From contig CANTFG010000283.1 of assembly GCA_947652605.1 (NCBI GenBank), positions 62,001 to 126,000 on the forward strand: a stretch of 64,000 bases of DNA. The letters are read 5' to 3'. A program made the position numbers and the translations under genes. Source of the DNA: Elmis aenea (taxonomy: Eukaryota > Arthropoda > Insecta > Coleoptera > Elmidae). This document shows positions 23,184 to 36,900 of the stretch, one piece after another. Under the pieces are notes generated by a model that did no database searches, had not been told where the DNA came from, and was given only the letters and a program-made list of their open reading frames with translations. Every line of letters starts with the position of its first letter. The first letter of the stretch is position 1.

Positions 23184-23333
23184 TAACATGCTAAAATTTG
23201 AACAAAATGTAACGAGCCGTTTTCGAGAAAAAAATTCAAAATTTTCAAAATTTTTACTTTTTTGAATAACTTTGTAAATTAAATTTCAAACTAGTTGAAA
23301 CAAACGGCATTATACTAAGAAAATAAAACTCTA
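23184..23333 (+). repeat. Chimeric monomer, B head and A tail (reciprocal form)
   Basis: Has T142 upstream, G7 and GTAAC of family B, then G44, A51, C63 and C74 of family A. The switch lies in the same 31-43 stretch as in the monomer at 18570, in the opposite direction. It sits directly before a duplicated D-E block at 23334, so it could mark the breakpoint of that duplication. Confidence 0.93.
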
Positions 23334-26300
23334 TAACATACTAAAATTTGAACAAAATCGTATGAGCCGTTTTCGAGAAAAAAAATTCAAAATTTTCAAA
23401 ATTTTTAATTTTTTGAATAACTTTGTAAATTAAATTTCAAACTAGTTGAAACAGACGGCATTATACTAAGAAAATAAAACTTTATAATATACTAAAATTT
23501 GAACAAAATCGTATGAGCCGTTTTCGAGAAAAAAATTCAAAATTTTCAAAATTTTTACTTTTTTGAATAACTTTGTAAATTAAATTTCAAACTAGTTGAA
23601 ACAAACGGCATTATACTAAGAAAATAAAACTCTATAACATACTAAAATTTGAACAAAATCGTATGAGCCGTTTTCGAGAAAAAAATTCAAAATTTTCAAA
23701 ATTTTTACTTTTTTGAATAACTTTGTAAATTAAATTTCAAACTAGTTGAAACAAACGGCATTATACTAAGAAAATAAAACTCTATAACATACTAAAATTT
23801 GAACAAAATCGTATGAGCCGTTTTCGAGAAAAAAATTCAAAATTTTCAAAACTTTTACTTTTTTGAATAACTTTGTAAATTAAATTTCAAACTAGTTGAA
23901 ACAAACGGCATTATACTAAGAAAATTAAACTCTATAACATGCTAAAATTTGAACCAAATGTAACGAGCCGTTTTCGAAAAAAAATTTCAAAATTTTTAAT
24001 TTTTTGAATAACTTTGTAAATTAAATTTCAAACTAGTTGAAACAAACGGCATTATACTAAGAAAATAAAACTCTATAACATACTAAAATTTGAACAAAAT
24101 CGTATGAGCCGTTTTCGAGAAAAAAATTCAAAATTTTCAAAACTTTTACTTTTTTGAATAACTTTGTAAATTAAATTTCAAACTAGTTGAAACAAACGGC
24201 ATTATACTAAGAAAATAAAACTCTATAACATACTAAAATTTGAACAAAATCGTATGAGCCGTTTTCGAGAAAAAAATTCAAAATTTTCAAAATTTTTACT
24301 TTTTTGAATAACTTTGTAAATTAAATTTCAAACTAGTTGAAACAAACGGCATTATACTAAGAAAATAAAACTCTATAACATACTAAAATTTGAACAAAAT
24401 CGTATGAGCCGTTTTCGAGAAAAAAATTCAAAATTTTCAAAATTTTTACTTTTTTGAATAACTTTGTAAATTAAATTTCAAACTAGTTGAAACAAACGGC
24501 ATTATACTAAGAAAATAAAACTCTATAACATACTAAAATTTGAACAAAATTGTATGAGCCGTTTTCGAGAAAAAAATTCAAAATTTTCAAAATTTTTACT
24601 TTTTTGAATAACTTTGTAAATTAAATTTCAAACTAGTTGAAACAAACGGCATTATACTAAGAAAATAAAACTCTATAACATACTAAAATTTGAACAAAAT
24701 CGTATGAGCCGTTTTCGAGAAAAAAATTCAAAATTTTCAAAACTTTTACTTTTTTGAATAACTTTGTAAATTAAATTTCAAACTAGTTGAAACAAACGGC
24801 ATTATACTAAGAAAATTAAACTCTATAACATGCTAAAATTTGAACAAAATGTAACGAGCCGTTTTCGAAAAAAAATTTCAAAATTTTTAATTTTTTGAAT
24901 AACTTTGTAAATTAAATTTCAAACTAGTTGAAACAAACGGCATTATACTAAGAAAATAAAACTCTATAACATACTAAAATTTGAACAAAATCGTATGAGC
25001 CGTTTTCGAGAAAAAAATTCAAAATTTTCAAAACTTTTACTTTTTTGAATAACTTTGTAAATTAAATTTCAAACTAGTTGAAACAAACGGCATTATACTA
25101 AGAAAATTAAACTCTATAACATGCTAAAATTTGAACAAAATGTAACGAGCCGTTTTCGAAAAAAAATTTCAAAATTTTAAAAATTTTTAATTTTTTGAAT
25201 AACTTTGTAAATTAAATTTCAAACTAGTTGAAACAAACGGCATTATACTAAGAAAATAAAACTCTATAACATACTAAAATTTGAACAAAATCGTATGAGC
25301 CGTTTTCGAGAAAAAAATTCAAAATTTTCAAAATTTTTACTTTTTTGAATAACTTTGTAAATTAAATTTCAAACTAGTTGAAACAAACGGCATTATACTA
25401 AGAAAATAAAACTCTATAACATACTAAAATTTGAACAAAATCGTATGAGCCGTTTTCGAGAAAAAAATTCAAAATTTTCAAAATTTTTACTTTTTTGAAT
25501 AACTTTGTAAATTAAATTTCAAACTAGTTGAAACAAACGGCATTATACCAAGAAAATTAAACTTTATAACATGCTAAAATTTGAACAAAATGTAACGAGC
25601 CGTTTTCGAAAAAAAATTTCAAAATTTTAAAAATTTTTAATTTTTTGAATAACTTTGTAAATTAAATTTCAAACTAGTTGAAACAAACGGCATTATACTA
25701 AGAAAATAAAACTCTATAACATACTAAAATTTGAACAAAATCGTATGAGCCGTTTTCGAGAAAAAAATTCAAAATTTTCAAAATTTTTACTTTTTTGAAT
25801 AACTTTGTAAATTAAATTTCAAACTAGTTGAAACAAACGGCATTATACTAAGAAAATAAAACTCTATAACATACTAAAATTTGAACAAAATCGTATGAGC
25901 CGTTTTCGAGAAAAAAATTCAAAATTTTCAAAATTTTTACTTTTTTGAATAACTTTGTAAATTAAATTTCAAACTAGTTGAAACAAACGGCATTATACTA
26001 AGAAAATTAAACTCTATAACATGCTAAAATTTGAACAAAATGTAACGAGCCGTTTTCGAAAAAAAATTTCAAAATTTTTAATTTTTTGAATAACTTTGTA
26101 AATTAAATTTCAAACTAGTTGAAACAAACGGCATTATACTAAGAAAATAAAACTCTATAACATACTAAAATTTGAACAAAATCGTATGAGCCGTTTTCGA
26201 GAAAAAAATTCAAAATTTTCAAAATTTTTACTTTTTTGAATAACTTTGTAAATTAAATTTCAAACTAGTTGAAACAAACGGCATTATACTAAGAAAATAA

Positions 26301-27058
26301 AACTCTATAACATACTAAAATTTGAACAAAATCGTATGAGCCGTTTTCGAGAAAAAAATTCAAAATTTTCAAAATTTTTACTTTTTTGAATAACTTTGTA
26401 AATTAAATTTCAAACTAGTTGAAACAAACGGCATTATACTAAGAAAATAAAACTCTATAACATACTAAAATTTGAACAAAATCGTATGAGCCGTTTTCGA
26501 GAAAAAAAATTCAAAATTTTCAAAATTTTTAATTTTTTGAATAACTTTGTAAATTAAATTTCAAACTAGTTGAAACAGACGGCATTATACTAAGAAAATA
26601 AAACTTTATAATATACTAAAATTTGAACAAAATCGTATGAGCCGTTTTCGAGAAAAAAATTCAAAATTTTCAAAATTTTTACTTTTTTGAATAACTTTGT
26701 AAATTAAATTTCAAACTAGTTGAAACAAACGGCATTATACTAAGAAAATAAAACTCTATAACATACTAAAATTTGAACAAAATCGTATGAGCCGTTTTCG
26801 AGAAAAAAATTCAAAATTTTCAAAATTTTTACTTTTTTGAATAACTTTGTAAATTAAATTTCAAACTAGTTGAAACAAACGGCATTATACTAAGAAAATA
26901 AAACTCTATAACATACTAAAATTTGAACAAAATCGTATGAGCCGTTTTCGAGAAAAAAATTCAAAATTTTCAAAATTTTTACTTTTTTGAATAACTTTGT
27001 AAATTAAATTTCAAACTAGTTGAAACAAACGGCATTATACTAAGAAAATTAAACTCTA

Positions 27059-28550
27059 TAACATGCTAAAATTTGAACAAAATGTAACGAGCCGTTTTCG
27101 AAAAAAAAATTCAAAATTTTTAATTTTTTGAATAACTTTGTAAATTAAATTTCAAACTAGTTGAAACAAACGGCATTATACTAAGAAAATAAAACTCTAT
27201 AACATACTAAAATTTGAACAAAATCGTATGAGCCGTTTTCGAGAAAAAAATTCAAAATTTTCAAAATTTTTACTTTTTTGAATAACTTTGTAAATTAAAT
27301 TTCAAACTAGTTGAAACAAACGGCATTATACTAAGAAAATTAAACTCTATAACATGCTAAAATTTGAACAAAATGTAACGAGCCGTTTTCGAAAAAAAAT
27401 TTCAAAGTTTTCAAAATTTTTAATTTTTTGAATAACTTTGTAAATTAAATTTCAAACTAGTTGAAACAAACGGCATTATACTAAGAAAATAAAACTCTAC
27501 AACATACTAAAATTTGAACAAAATCGTATGAGCCGTTTTCGAGAAAAAAATTCAAAATTTTCAAAATTTTTACTTTTTTGAATAACTTTGTAAATTAAAT
27601 TTCAAACTAGTTGAAACAAACGGCATTATACTAAGAAAATTAAACTCTATAACATGCTAAAATTTGAACAAAATGTAACGAGCCGTTTTCGAAAAAAAAT
27701 TTCAAAGTTTTCAAAATTTTTAATTTTTTGAATAACTTTGTAAATTAAATTTCAAACTAGTTGAAACAAACGGCATTATACTAAGAAAATAAAACTCTAC
27801 AACATACTAAAATTTGAACAAAATCGTATGAGCCGTTTTCGAGAAAAAAATTCAAAATTTTCAAAATTTTTACTTTTTTGAATAACTTTGTAAATTAAAT
27901 TTCAAACTAGTTGAAACAAACGGCATTATACTAAGAAAATTAAACTCTATAACATGCTAAAATTTGAACAAAATGTAACGAGCCGTTTTCGAAAAAAAAT
28001 TTCAAAATTTTCAAAATTTTTAATTTTTTGAATAACTTTGTAAATTAAATTTCAAACTAGTTGAAACAAACGGCATTATACTAAGAAAATAAAACTCTAT
28101 AACATACTAAAATTTGAACAAAATCGTATGAGCCGTTTTCGAGAAAAAAATTCAAAATTTTCAAAATTTTTACTTTTTTGAATAACTTTGTAAATTAAAT
28201 TTCAAACTAGTTGAAACAAACGGCATTATACTAAGAAAATAAAACTCTATAACATACTAAAATTTGAACAAAATCGTATGAGCCGTTTTCGAGAAAAAAA
28301 ATTCAAAATTTTCAAAATTTTTAATTTTTTGAATAACTTTGTAAATTAAATTTCAAACTAGTTGAAACAAACGGCATTATACTAAGAAAATAAAACTTTA
28401 TAATATACTAAAATTTGAACAAAATCGTATGAGCCGTTTTCGAGAAAAAAATTCAAAATTTTCAAAATTTTTACTTTTTTGAATAACTTTGTAAATTAAA
28501 TTTCAAACTAGTTGAAACAAACGGCATTATACTAAGAAAATTAAACTCTA
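27059..28550 (+). repeat. 1,492-bp ten-monomer block, copy 1
   Basis: Order: B4, A, F, A(C1), F, A(C1), F2, A, D, E. Within it F-A repeats as a 300-bp dimer. The same ten monomers occur at 28992-30483, 30634-32125 and 38056-39547. Copy 1 is separated from copy 2 by B4, A, A. Confidence 0.92.
27350..27649 (+). repeat. F monomer with following C1-type A, 300 bp
   Basis: F has a family B head (G7, GTAAC, A44, T51), then G58, C63 and A74, and keeps both 9-bp units, so it is 150 bp. The next monomer here starts CAACATACTA (T1 to C). F copies start at 27350, 27650, 29283, 29583, 30925, 31225, 38347, 38647, 41030 and 42223, with an A51 version at 41481. F copies from 41030 on lack the C1 neighbour. 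F2, without G58, is at 27950, 29883, 31525, 38947, 56418 and 63819. Confidence 0.9.
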
Positions 28551-28991
28551 TAACATGCTAAAATTTGAACAAAATGTAACGAGCCGTTTTCGAAAAAAAA
28601 ATTCAAAATTTTTAATTTTTTGAATAACTTTGTAAATTAAATTTCAAACTAGTTGAAACAAACGGCATTATACTAAGAAAATAAAACTCTATAACATACT
28701 AAAATTTGAACAAAATCGTATGAGCCGTTTTCGAGAAAAAAATTCAAAATTTTCAAAATTTTTACTTTTTTGAATAACTTTGTAAATTAAATTTCAAACT
28801 AGTTGAAACAAACGGCATTATACTAAGAAAATAAAACTCTATAACATACTAAAATTTGAACAAAATCGTATGAGCCGTTTTCGAGAAAAAAATTCAAAAT
28901 TTTCAAAATTTTTACTTTTTTGAATAACTTTGTAAATTAAATTTCAAACTAGTTGAAACAAACGGCATTATACTAAGAAAATTAAACTCTA

Positions 28992-30483
28992 TAACATGCT
29001 AAAATTTGAACAAAATGTAACGAGCCGTTTTCGAAAAAAAAATTCAAAATTTTTAATTTTTTGAATAACTTTGTAAATTAAATTTCAAACTAGTTGAAAC
29101 AAACGGCATTATACTAAGAAAATAAAACTCTATAACATACTAAAATTTGAACAAAATCGTATGAGCCGTTTTCGAGAAAAAAATTCAAAATTTTCAAAAT
29201 TTTTACTTTTTTGAATAACTTTGTAAATTAAATTTCAAACTAGTTGAAACAAACGGCATTATACTAAGAAAATTAAACTCTATAACATGCTAAAATTTGA
29301 ACAAAATGTAACGAGCCGTTTTCGAAAAAAAATTTCAAAGTTTTCAAAATTTTTAATTTTTTGAATAACTTTGTAAATTAAATTTCAAACTAGTTGAAAC
29401 AAACGGCATTATACTAAGAAAATAAAACTCTACAACATACTAAAATTTGAACAAAATCGTATGAGCCGTTTTCGAGAAAAAAATTCAAAATTTTCAAAAT
29501 TTTTACTTTTTTGAATAACTTTGTAAATTAAATTTCAAACTAGTTGAAACAAATTGCATTATACTAAGAAAATTAAACTCTATAACATGCTAAAATTTGA
29601 ACAAAATGTAACGAGCCGTTTTCGAAAAAAAATTTCAAAGTTTTCAAAATTTTTAATTTTTTGAATAACTTTGTAAATTAAATTTCAAACTAGTTGAAAC
29701 AAACGGCATTATACTAAGAAAATAAAACTCTACAACATACTAAAATTTGAACAAAATCGTATGAGCCGTTTTCGAGAAAAAAATTCAAAATTTTCAAAAT
29801 TTTTACTTTTTTGAATAACTTTGTAAATTAAATTTCAAACTAGTTGAAACAAACGGCATTATACTAAGAAAATTAAACTCTATAACATGCTAAAATTTGA
29901 ACAAAATGTAACGAGCCGTTTTCGAAAAAAAATTTCAAAATTTTCAAAATTTTTAATTTTTTGAATAACTTTGTAAATTAAATTTCAAACTAGTTGAAAC
30001 AAACGGCATTATACTAAGAAAATAAAACTCTATAACATACTAAAATTTGAACAAAATCGTATGAGCCGTTTTCGAGAAAAAAATTCAAAATTTTCAAAAT
30101 TTTTACTTTTTTGAATAACTTTGTAAATTAAATTTCAAACTAGTTGAAACAAACGGCATTATACTAAGAAAATAAAACTCTATAACATACTAAAATTTGA
30201 ACAAAATCGTATGAGCCGTTTTCGAGAAAAAAAATTCAAAATTTTCAAAATTTTTAATTTTTTGAATAACTTTGTAAATTAAATTTCAAACTAGTTGAAA
30301 CAAACGGCATTATACTAAGAAAATAAAACTTTATAATATACTAAAATTTGAACAAAATCGTATGAGCCGTTTTCGAGAAAAAAATTCAAAATTTTCAAAA
30401 TTTTTACTTTTTTGAATAACTTTGTAAATTAAATTTCAAACTAGTTGAAACAAACGGCATTATACTAAGAAAATAAAACTCTA
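28992..30483 (+). repeat. 1,492-bp ten-monomer block, copy 2
   Basis: Same order as copy 1. The fourth monomer (29433) carries AAATTGC in place of AAACGGC at 119-125, seen at 29551-29560. Only copy 3 shares this. One A monomer separates it from copy 3, giving a 1,642-bp tandem period. Confidence 0.92.
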
Positions 30484-30633
30484 TAACATACTAAAATTTG
30501 AACAAAATCGTATGAGCCGTTTTCGAGAAAAAAATTCAAAATTTTCAAAATTTTTACTTTTTTGAATAACTTTGTAAATTAAATTTCAAACTAGTTGAAA
30601 CAAACGGCATTATACTAAGAAAATTAAACTCTA

Positions 30634-32125
30634 TAACATGCTAAAATTTGAACAAAATGTAACGAGCCGTTTTCGAAAAAAAAATTCAAAATTTTTAATT
30701 TTTTGAATAACTTTGTAAATTAAATTTCAAACTAGTTGAAACAAACGGCATTATACTAAGAAAATAAAACTCTATAACATACTAAAATTTGAACAAAATC
30801 GTATGAGCCGTTTTCGAGAAAAAAATTCAAAATTTTCAAAATTTTTACTTTTTTGAATAACTTTGTAAATTAAATTTCAAACTAGTTGAAACAAACGGCA
30901 TTATACTAAGAAAATTAAACTCTATAACATGCTAAAATTTGAACAAAATGTAACGAGCCGTTTTCGAAAAAAAATTTCAAAGTTTTCAAAATTTTTAATT
31001 TTTTGAATAACTTTGTAAATTAAATTTCAAACTAGTTGAAACAAACGGCATTATACTAAGAAAATAAAACTCTACAACATACTAAAATTTGAACAAAATC
31101 GTATGAGCCGTTTTCGAGAAAAAAATTCAAAATTTTCAAAATTTTTACTTTTTTGAATAACTTTGTAAATTAAATTTCAAACTAGTTGAAACAAATTGCA
31201 TTATACTAAGAAAATTAAACTCTATAACATGCTAAAATTTGAACAAAATGTAACGAGCCGTTTTCGAAAAAAAATTTCAAAGTTTTCAAAATTTTTAATT
31301 TTTTGAATAACTTTGTAAATTAAATTTCAAACTAGTTGAAACAAACGGCATTATACTAAGAAAATAAAACTCTACAACATACTAAAATTTGAACAAAATC
31401 GTATGAGCCGTTTTCGAGAAAAAAATTCAAAATTTTCAAAATTTTTACTTTTTTGAATAACTTTGTAAATTAAATTTCAAACTAGTTGAAACAAACGGCA
31501 TTATACTAAGAAAATTAAACTCTATAACATGCTAAAATTTGAACAAAATGTAACGAGCCGTTTTCGAAAAAAAATTTCAAAATTTTCAAAATTTTTAATT
31601 TTTTGAATAACTTTGTAAATTAAATTTCAAACTAGTTGAAACAAACGGCATTATACTAAGAAAATAAAACTCTATAACATACTAAAATTTGAACAAAATC
31701 GTATGAGCCGTTTTCGAGAAAAAAATTCAAAATTTTCAAAATTTTTACTTTTTTGAATAACTTTGTAAATTAAATTTCAAACTAGTTGAAACAAACGGCA
31801 TTATACTAAGAAAATAAAACTCTATAACATACTAAAATTTGAACAAAATCGTATGAGCCGTTTTCGAGAAAAAAAATTCAAAATTTTCAAAATTTTTAAT
31901 TTTTTGAATAACTTTGTAAATTAAATTTCAAACTAGTTGAAACAAACGGCATTATACTAAGAAAATAAAACTTTATAATATACTAAAATTTGAACAAAAT
32001 CGTATGAGCCGTTTTCGAGAAAAAAATTCAAAATTTTCAAAATTTTTACTTTTTTGAATAACTTTGTAAATTAAATTTCAAACTAGTTGAAACAGACGGC
32101 ATTATACTAAGAAAATAAAACTTTA
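30634..32125 (+). repeat. 1,492-bp ten-monomer block, copy 3
   Basis: Shares the rare AAATTGC change with copy 2 (here at 31193-31202, exactly 1,642 bp further on). It shares the G120 change on its final E, and the following second E, with copy 4. It therefore has the markers of two different relatives. Confidence 0.92.
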
Positions 32126-32866
32126 TAATATACTAAAATTTGAACAAAATCGTATGAGCCGTTTTCGAGAAAAAAATTCAAAATTTTCAAAATTTTTACT
32201 TTTTTGAATAACTTTGTAAATTAAATTTCAAACTAGTTGAAACAAACGGCATTATACTAAGAAAATAAAACTCTATAACATACTAAAATTTGAACAAAAT
32301 CGTATGAGCCGTTTTCGAGAAAAAAATTCAAAATTTTCAAAATTTTTACTTTTTTGAATAACTTTGTAAATTAAATTTCAAACTAGTTGAAACAAACGGC
32401 ATTATACTAAGAAAATTAAACTCTATAACATACTAAAATTTGAACAAAATCGTATGAGCCGTTTTCGAGAAAAAAATTCAAAATTTTCAAAATTTTTACT
32501 TTTTTGAATAACTTTGTAAATTAAATTTCAAACTAGTTGAAACAAACGGCATTATACTAAGAAAATAAAACTCTATAACATACTAAAATTTGAACAAAAT
32601 CGTATGAGCCGTTTTCGAGAAAAAAATTCAAAATTTTCAAAATTTTTACTTTTTTGAATAACTTTGTAAATTAAATTTCAAACTAGTTGAAACAAACGGC
32701 ATTATACTAAGAAAATTAAACTCTATAACATGCTAAAATTTGAACAAAATGTAACGAGCCGTTTTCGAAAAAAAAATTCAAAATTTTTAATTTTTTGAAT
32801 AACTTTGTAAATTAAATTTCAAACTAGTTGAAACAAACGGCATTATACTAAGAAAATTAAACTCTA

Positions 32867-33007
32867 TAACATGCTAAAATTTGAACAAAATGTAACAAGC
32901 CGTTTTCGAAAAAAAAATTCAAAATTTTTAATTTTTTGAATAACTTTGTAAATTAAATTTCAAACTAGTTGAAACAAACGGCATTATACTAAGAAAATAA
33001 AACTCTA
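32867..33007 (+). repeat. Short monomer type G (A31), 141 bp
   Basis: B4-like short monomer in which ACGAG at 29-33 is ACAAG. This is a CpG to CpA change at 30-31 fixed in the subtype. Eight copies start at 32867, 34049, 36273, 40289, 44016, 47694, 49317 and 49608. It is followed by A, and usually by A-H-I. Confidence 0.92.
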
Positions 33008-33157
33008 TAACATACTAAAATTTGAACAAAATCGTATGAGCCGTTTTCGAGAAAAAAATTCAAAATTTTCAAAATTTTTACTTTTTTGAATAACTTTGTA
33101 AATTAAATTTCAAACTAGTTGAAACAAACGGCATTATACTAAGAAAATAAAACTCTA

Positions 33158-33457
33158 TAACATACTAAAATTTGAACAAAATCGTATGAGCCGTTTTCGA
33201 GAAAAAAATTCAAAAATTTCAAAGTTTTTACTTTTTTGAATAACTTTGCAAATTAAATTTCAAACTAGTTGAAACAAACGGCATTATACTAAGAAAATTA
33301 AACTCTATAACATGCTAAAATTTGAACAAAATGTAACAAGCCGTTTTCGAAAAAAAAATTCAAAAATTTCAAAATTTTTACTTTTTTGAATAACTTTGTA
33401 AATTAAATTTCAAACTAGTTATAACAAACGGCATTATACTAAGAAAATAAAACTCTA
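33158..33457 (+). repeat. H-I monomer pair, 300 bp
   Basis: H is family A with A59 and C92 (G67 in the first three copies). I has a family B head (G7, GTAAC, A31) but C63 and C74 like family A, plus A59 like H. It therefore reads as a B/H recombinant that became a stable subtype. H starts at 33158, 34340, 36564, 40580, 43266, 44307, 47985, 49899 and 57318, and each is followed by I. Two I copies (33308, 34490) carry TTATAAC in place of TTGAAAC at 112-118. Confidence 0.91.
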
Positions 33458-33907
33458 TAACATACTAAAATTTGAACAAAATCGTATGAGCCGTTTTCGA
33501 GAAAAAAATTCAAAATTTTCAAAATTTTTACTTTTTTGAATAACTTTGTAAATTAAATTTCAAACTAGTTGAAACAAACGGCATTATACTAAGAAAATAA
33601 AACTCTATAACATACTAAAATTTGAACAAAATCGTATGAGCCGTTTTCGAGAAAAAAATTCAAAATTTTCAAAATTTTTACTTTTTTGAATAACTTTGTA
33701 AATTAAATTTCAAACTAGTTGAAACAAACGGCATTATACTAAGAAAATAAAACTCTATAACATACTAAAATTTGAACAAAATCGTATGAGCCGTTTTCGA
33801 GAAAAAAATTCAAAATTTTCAAAATTTTTACTTTTTTGAATAACTTTGTAAATTAAATTTCAAACTAGTTGAAACAAACGGCATTATACTAAGAAAATTA
33901 AACTCTA

Positions 33908-36900
33908 TAACATGCTAAAATTTGAACAAAATGTAACGAGCCGTTTTCGAAAAAAAAATTCAAAATTTTTAATTTTTTGAATAACTTTGTAAATTAAATT
34001 TCAAACTAGTTGAAACAAACGGCATTATACTAAGAAAATTAAACTCTATAACATGCTAAAATTTGAACAAAATGTAACAAGCCGTTTTCGAAAAAAAAAT
34101 TCAAAATTTTTAATTTTTTGAATAACTTTGTAAATTAAATTTCAAACTAGTTGAAACAAACGGCATTATACTAAGAAAATAAAACTCTATAACATACTAA
34201 AATTTGAACAAAATCGTATGAGCCGTTTTCGAGAAAAAAATTCAAAATTTTCAAAATTTTTACTTTTTTGAATAACTTTGTAAATTAAATTTCAAACTAG
34301 TTGAAACAAACGGCATTATACTAAGAAAATAAAACTCTATAACATACTAAAATTTGAACAAAATCGTATGAGCCGTTTTCGAGAAAAAAATTCAAAAATT
34401 TCAAAGTTTTTACTTTTTTGAATAACTTTGCAAATTAAATTTCAAACTAGTTGAAACAAACGGCATTATACTAAGAAAATTAAACTCTATAACATGCTAA
34501 AATTTGAACAAAATGTAACAAGCCGTTTTCGAAAAAAAAATTCAAAAATTTCAAAATTTTTACTTTTTTGAATAACTTTGTAAATTAAATTTCAAACTAG
34601 TTATAACAAACGGCATTATACTAAGAAAATAAAACTCTATAACATACTAAAATTTGAACAAAATCGTATGAGCCGTTTTCGAGAAAAAAATTCAAAATTT
34701 TCAAAATTTTTACTTTTTTGAATAACTTTGTAAATTAAATTTCAAACTAGTTGAAACAAACGGCATTATACTAAGAAAATTAAACTCTATAACATGCTAA
34801 AATTTGAACAAAATGTAACGAGCCGTTTTCGAAAAAAAATTTCAAAATTTTTAATTTTTTGAATAACTTTGTAAATTAAATTTCAAACTAGTTGAAACAA
34901 ACGGCATTATACTAAGAAAATAAAACTCTATAACATACTAAAATTTGAACAAAATCGTATGAGCCGTTTTCGAGAAAAAAATTCAAAATTTTCAAAATTT
35001 TTACTTTTTTGAATAACTTTGTAAATTAAATTTCAAACTAGTTGAAACAAACGGCATTATACTAAGAAAATAAAACTCTATAACATACTAAAATTTGAAC
35101 AAAATCGTATGAGCCGTTTTCGAGAAAAAAATTCAAAATTTTCAAAATTTTTACTTTTTTGAATAACTTTGTAAATTAAATTTCAAACTAGTTGAAACAA
35201 ACGGCATTATACTAAGAAAATAAAACTCTATAACATACTAAAATTTGAACAAAATCGTATGAGCCGTTTTCGAGAAAAAAAATTCAAAATTTTCAAAATT
35301 TTTAATTTTTTGAATAACTTTGTAAATTAAATTTCAAACTAGTTGAAACAGACGGCATTATACTAAGAAAATAAAACTTTATAATATACTAAAATTTGAA
35401 CAAAATCGTATGAGCCGTTTTCGAGAAAAAAATTCAAAATTTTCAAAATTTTTACTTTTTTGAATAACTTTGTAAATTAAATTTCAAACTAGTTGAAACA
35501 AACGGCATTATACTAAGAAAATAAAACTCTATAACATACTAAAATTTGAACAAAATCGTATGAGCCGTTTTCGAGAAAAAAATTCAAAATTTTCAAAATT
35601 TTTACTTTTTTGAATAACTTTGTAAATTAAATTTCAAACTAGTTGAAACAAACGGCATTATACTAAGAAAATAAAACTCTATAACATACTAAAATTTGAA
35701 CAAAATCGTATGAGCCGTTTTCGAGAAAAAAATTCAAAATTTTCAAAATTTTTACTTTTTTGAATAACTTTGTAAATTAAATTTCAAACTAGTTGAAACA
35801 AACGGCATTATACTAAGAAAATAAAACTCTATAACATACTAAAATTTGAACAAAATCGTATGAGCCGTTTTCGAGAAAAAAATTCAAAATTTTCAAAATT
35901 TTTACTTTTTTGAATAACTTTGTAAATTAAATTTCAAACTAGTTGAAACAAACGGCATTATACTAAGAAAATAAAACTCTATAACATACTAAAATTTGAA
36001 CAAAATCGTATGAGCCGTTTTCGAGAAAAAAATTCAAAATTTTCAAAATTTTTACTTTTTTGAATAACTTTGTAAATTAAATTTCAAACTAGTTGAAACA
36101 AACGGCATTATACTAAGAAAATTAAACTCTATAACATGCTAAAATTTGAACAAAATGTAACGAGCCGTTTTCGAAAAAAAAATTCAAAATTTTTAATTTT
36201 TTGAATAACTTTGTAAATTAAATTTCAAACTAGTTGAAACAAACGGCATTATACTAAGAAAATTAAACTCTATAACATGCTAAAATTTGAACAAAATGTA
36301 ACAAGCCGTTTTCGAAAAAAAAATTCAAAATTTTTAATTTTTTGAATAACTTTGTAAATTAAATTTCAAACTAGTTGAAACAAACGGCATTATACTAAGA
36401 AAATAAAACTCTATAACATACTAAAATTTGAACAAAATCGTATGAGCCGTTTTCGAGAAAAAAATTCAAAATTTTCAAAATTTTTACTTTTTTGAATAAC
36501 TTTGTAAATTAAATTTCAAACTAGTTGAAACAAACGGCATTATACTAAGAAAATAAAACTCTATAACATACTAAAATTTGAACAAAATCGTATGAGCCGT
36601 TTTCGAGAAAAAAATTCAAAAATTTCAAAGTTTTTACTTTTTTGAATAACTTTGCAAATTAAATTTCAAACTAGTTGAAACAAACGGCATTATACTAAGA
36701 AAATTAAACTCTATAACATGCTAAAATTTGAACAAAATGTAACAAGCCGTTTTCGAAAAAAAAATTCAAAAATTTCAAAATTTTTACTTTTTTGAATAAC
36801 TTTGTAAATTAAATTTCAAACTAGTTGAAACAAACGGCATTATACTAAGAAAATAAAACTCTATAACATACTAAAATTTGAACAAAATCGTATGAGCCGT

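Larger units (their letters stand above)
21101..24675 (+). repeat. Duplication with 2,233-bp period
   Basis: D, E, A, A2, B3, A2, A, A, A at 21101-22442 recurs at 23334-24675. Between the copies are A, A, A2, B3, A2 and the B/A chimera at 23184. One private base differs at 24551. Confidence 0.88.
30634..33607 (+). repeat. Large 20-monomer duplication, left copy (2,974 bp)
   Basis: Order: B4, A, F, A, F, A, F2, A, D, E, E, A, A, A, B4, G, A, H, I, A. It is matched at 38056-41029. The first of the three A monomers after E-E here ends with T142 before another A; the right copy has A142 there. H here has G67 and I has TTATAAC; the right copy has neither. Confidence 0.9.
32726..34789 (+). repeat. 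Tandem duplication with 1,182-bp period
   Basis: B4, G, A, H, I, A, A, A (32726-33907) is followed by B4, G, A, H, I, A (33908-34789). Both I monomers have the rare TTATAAC change and both H monomers have G67. These two cassettes are therefore closer to each other than to the later G-A-H-I cassettes. Confidence 0.9.
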
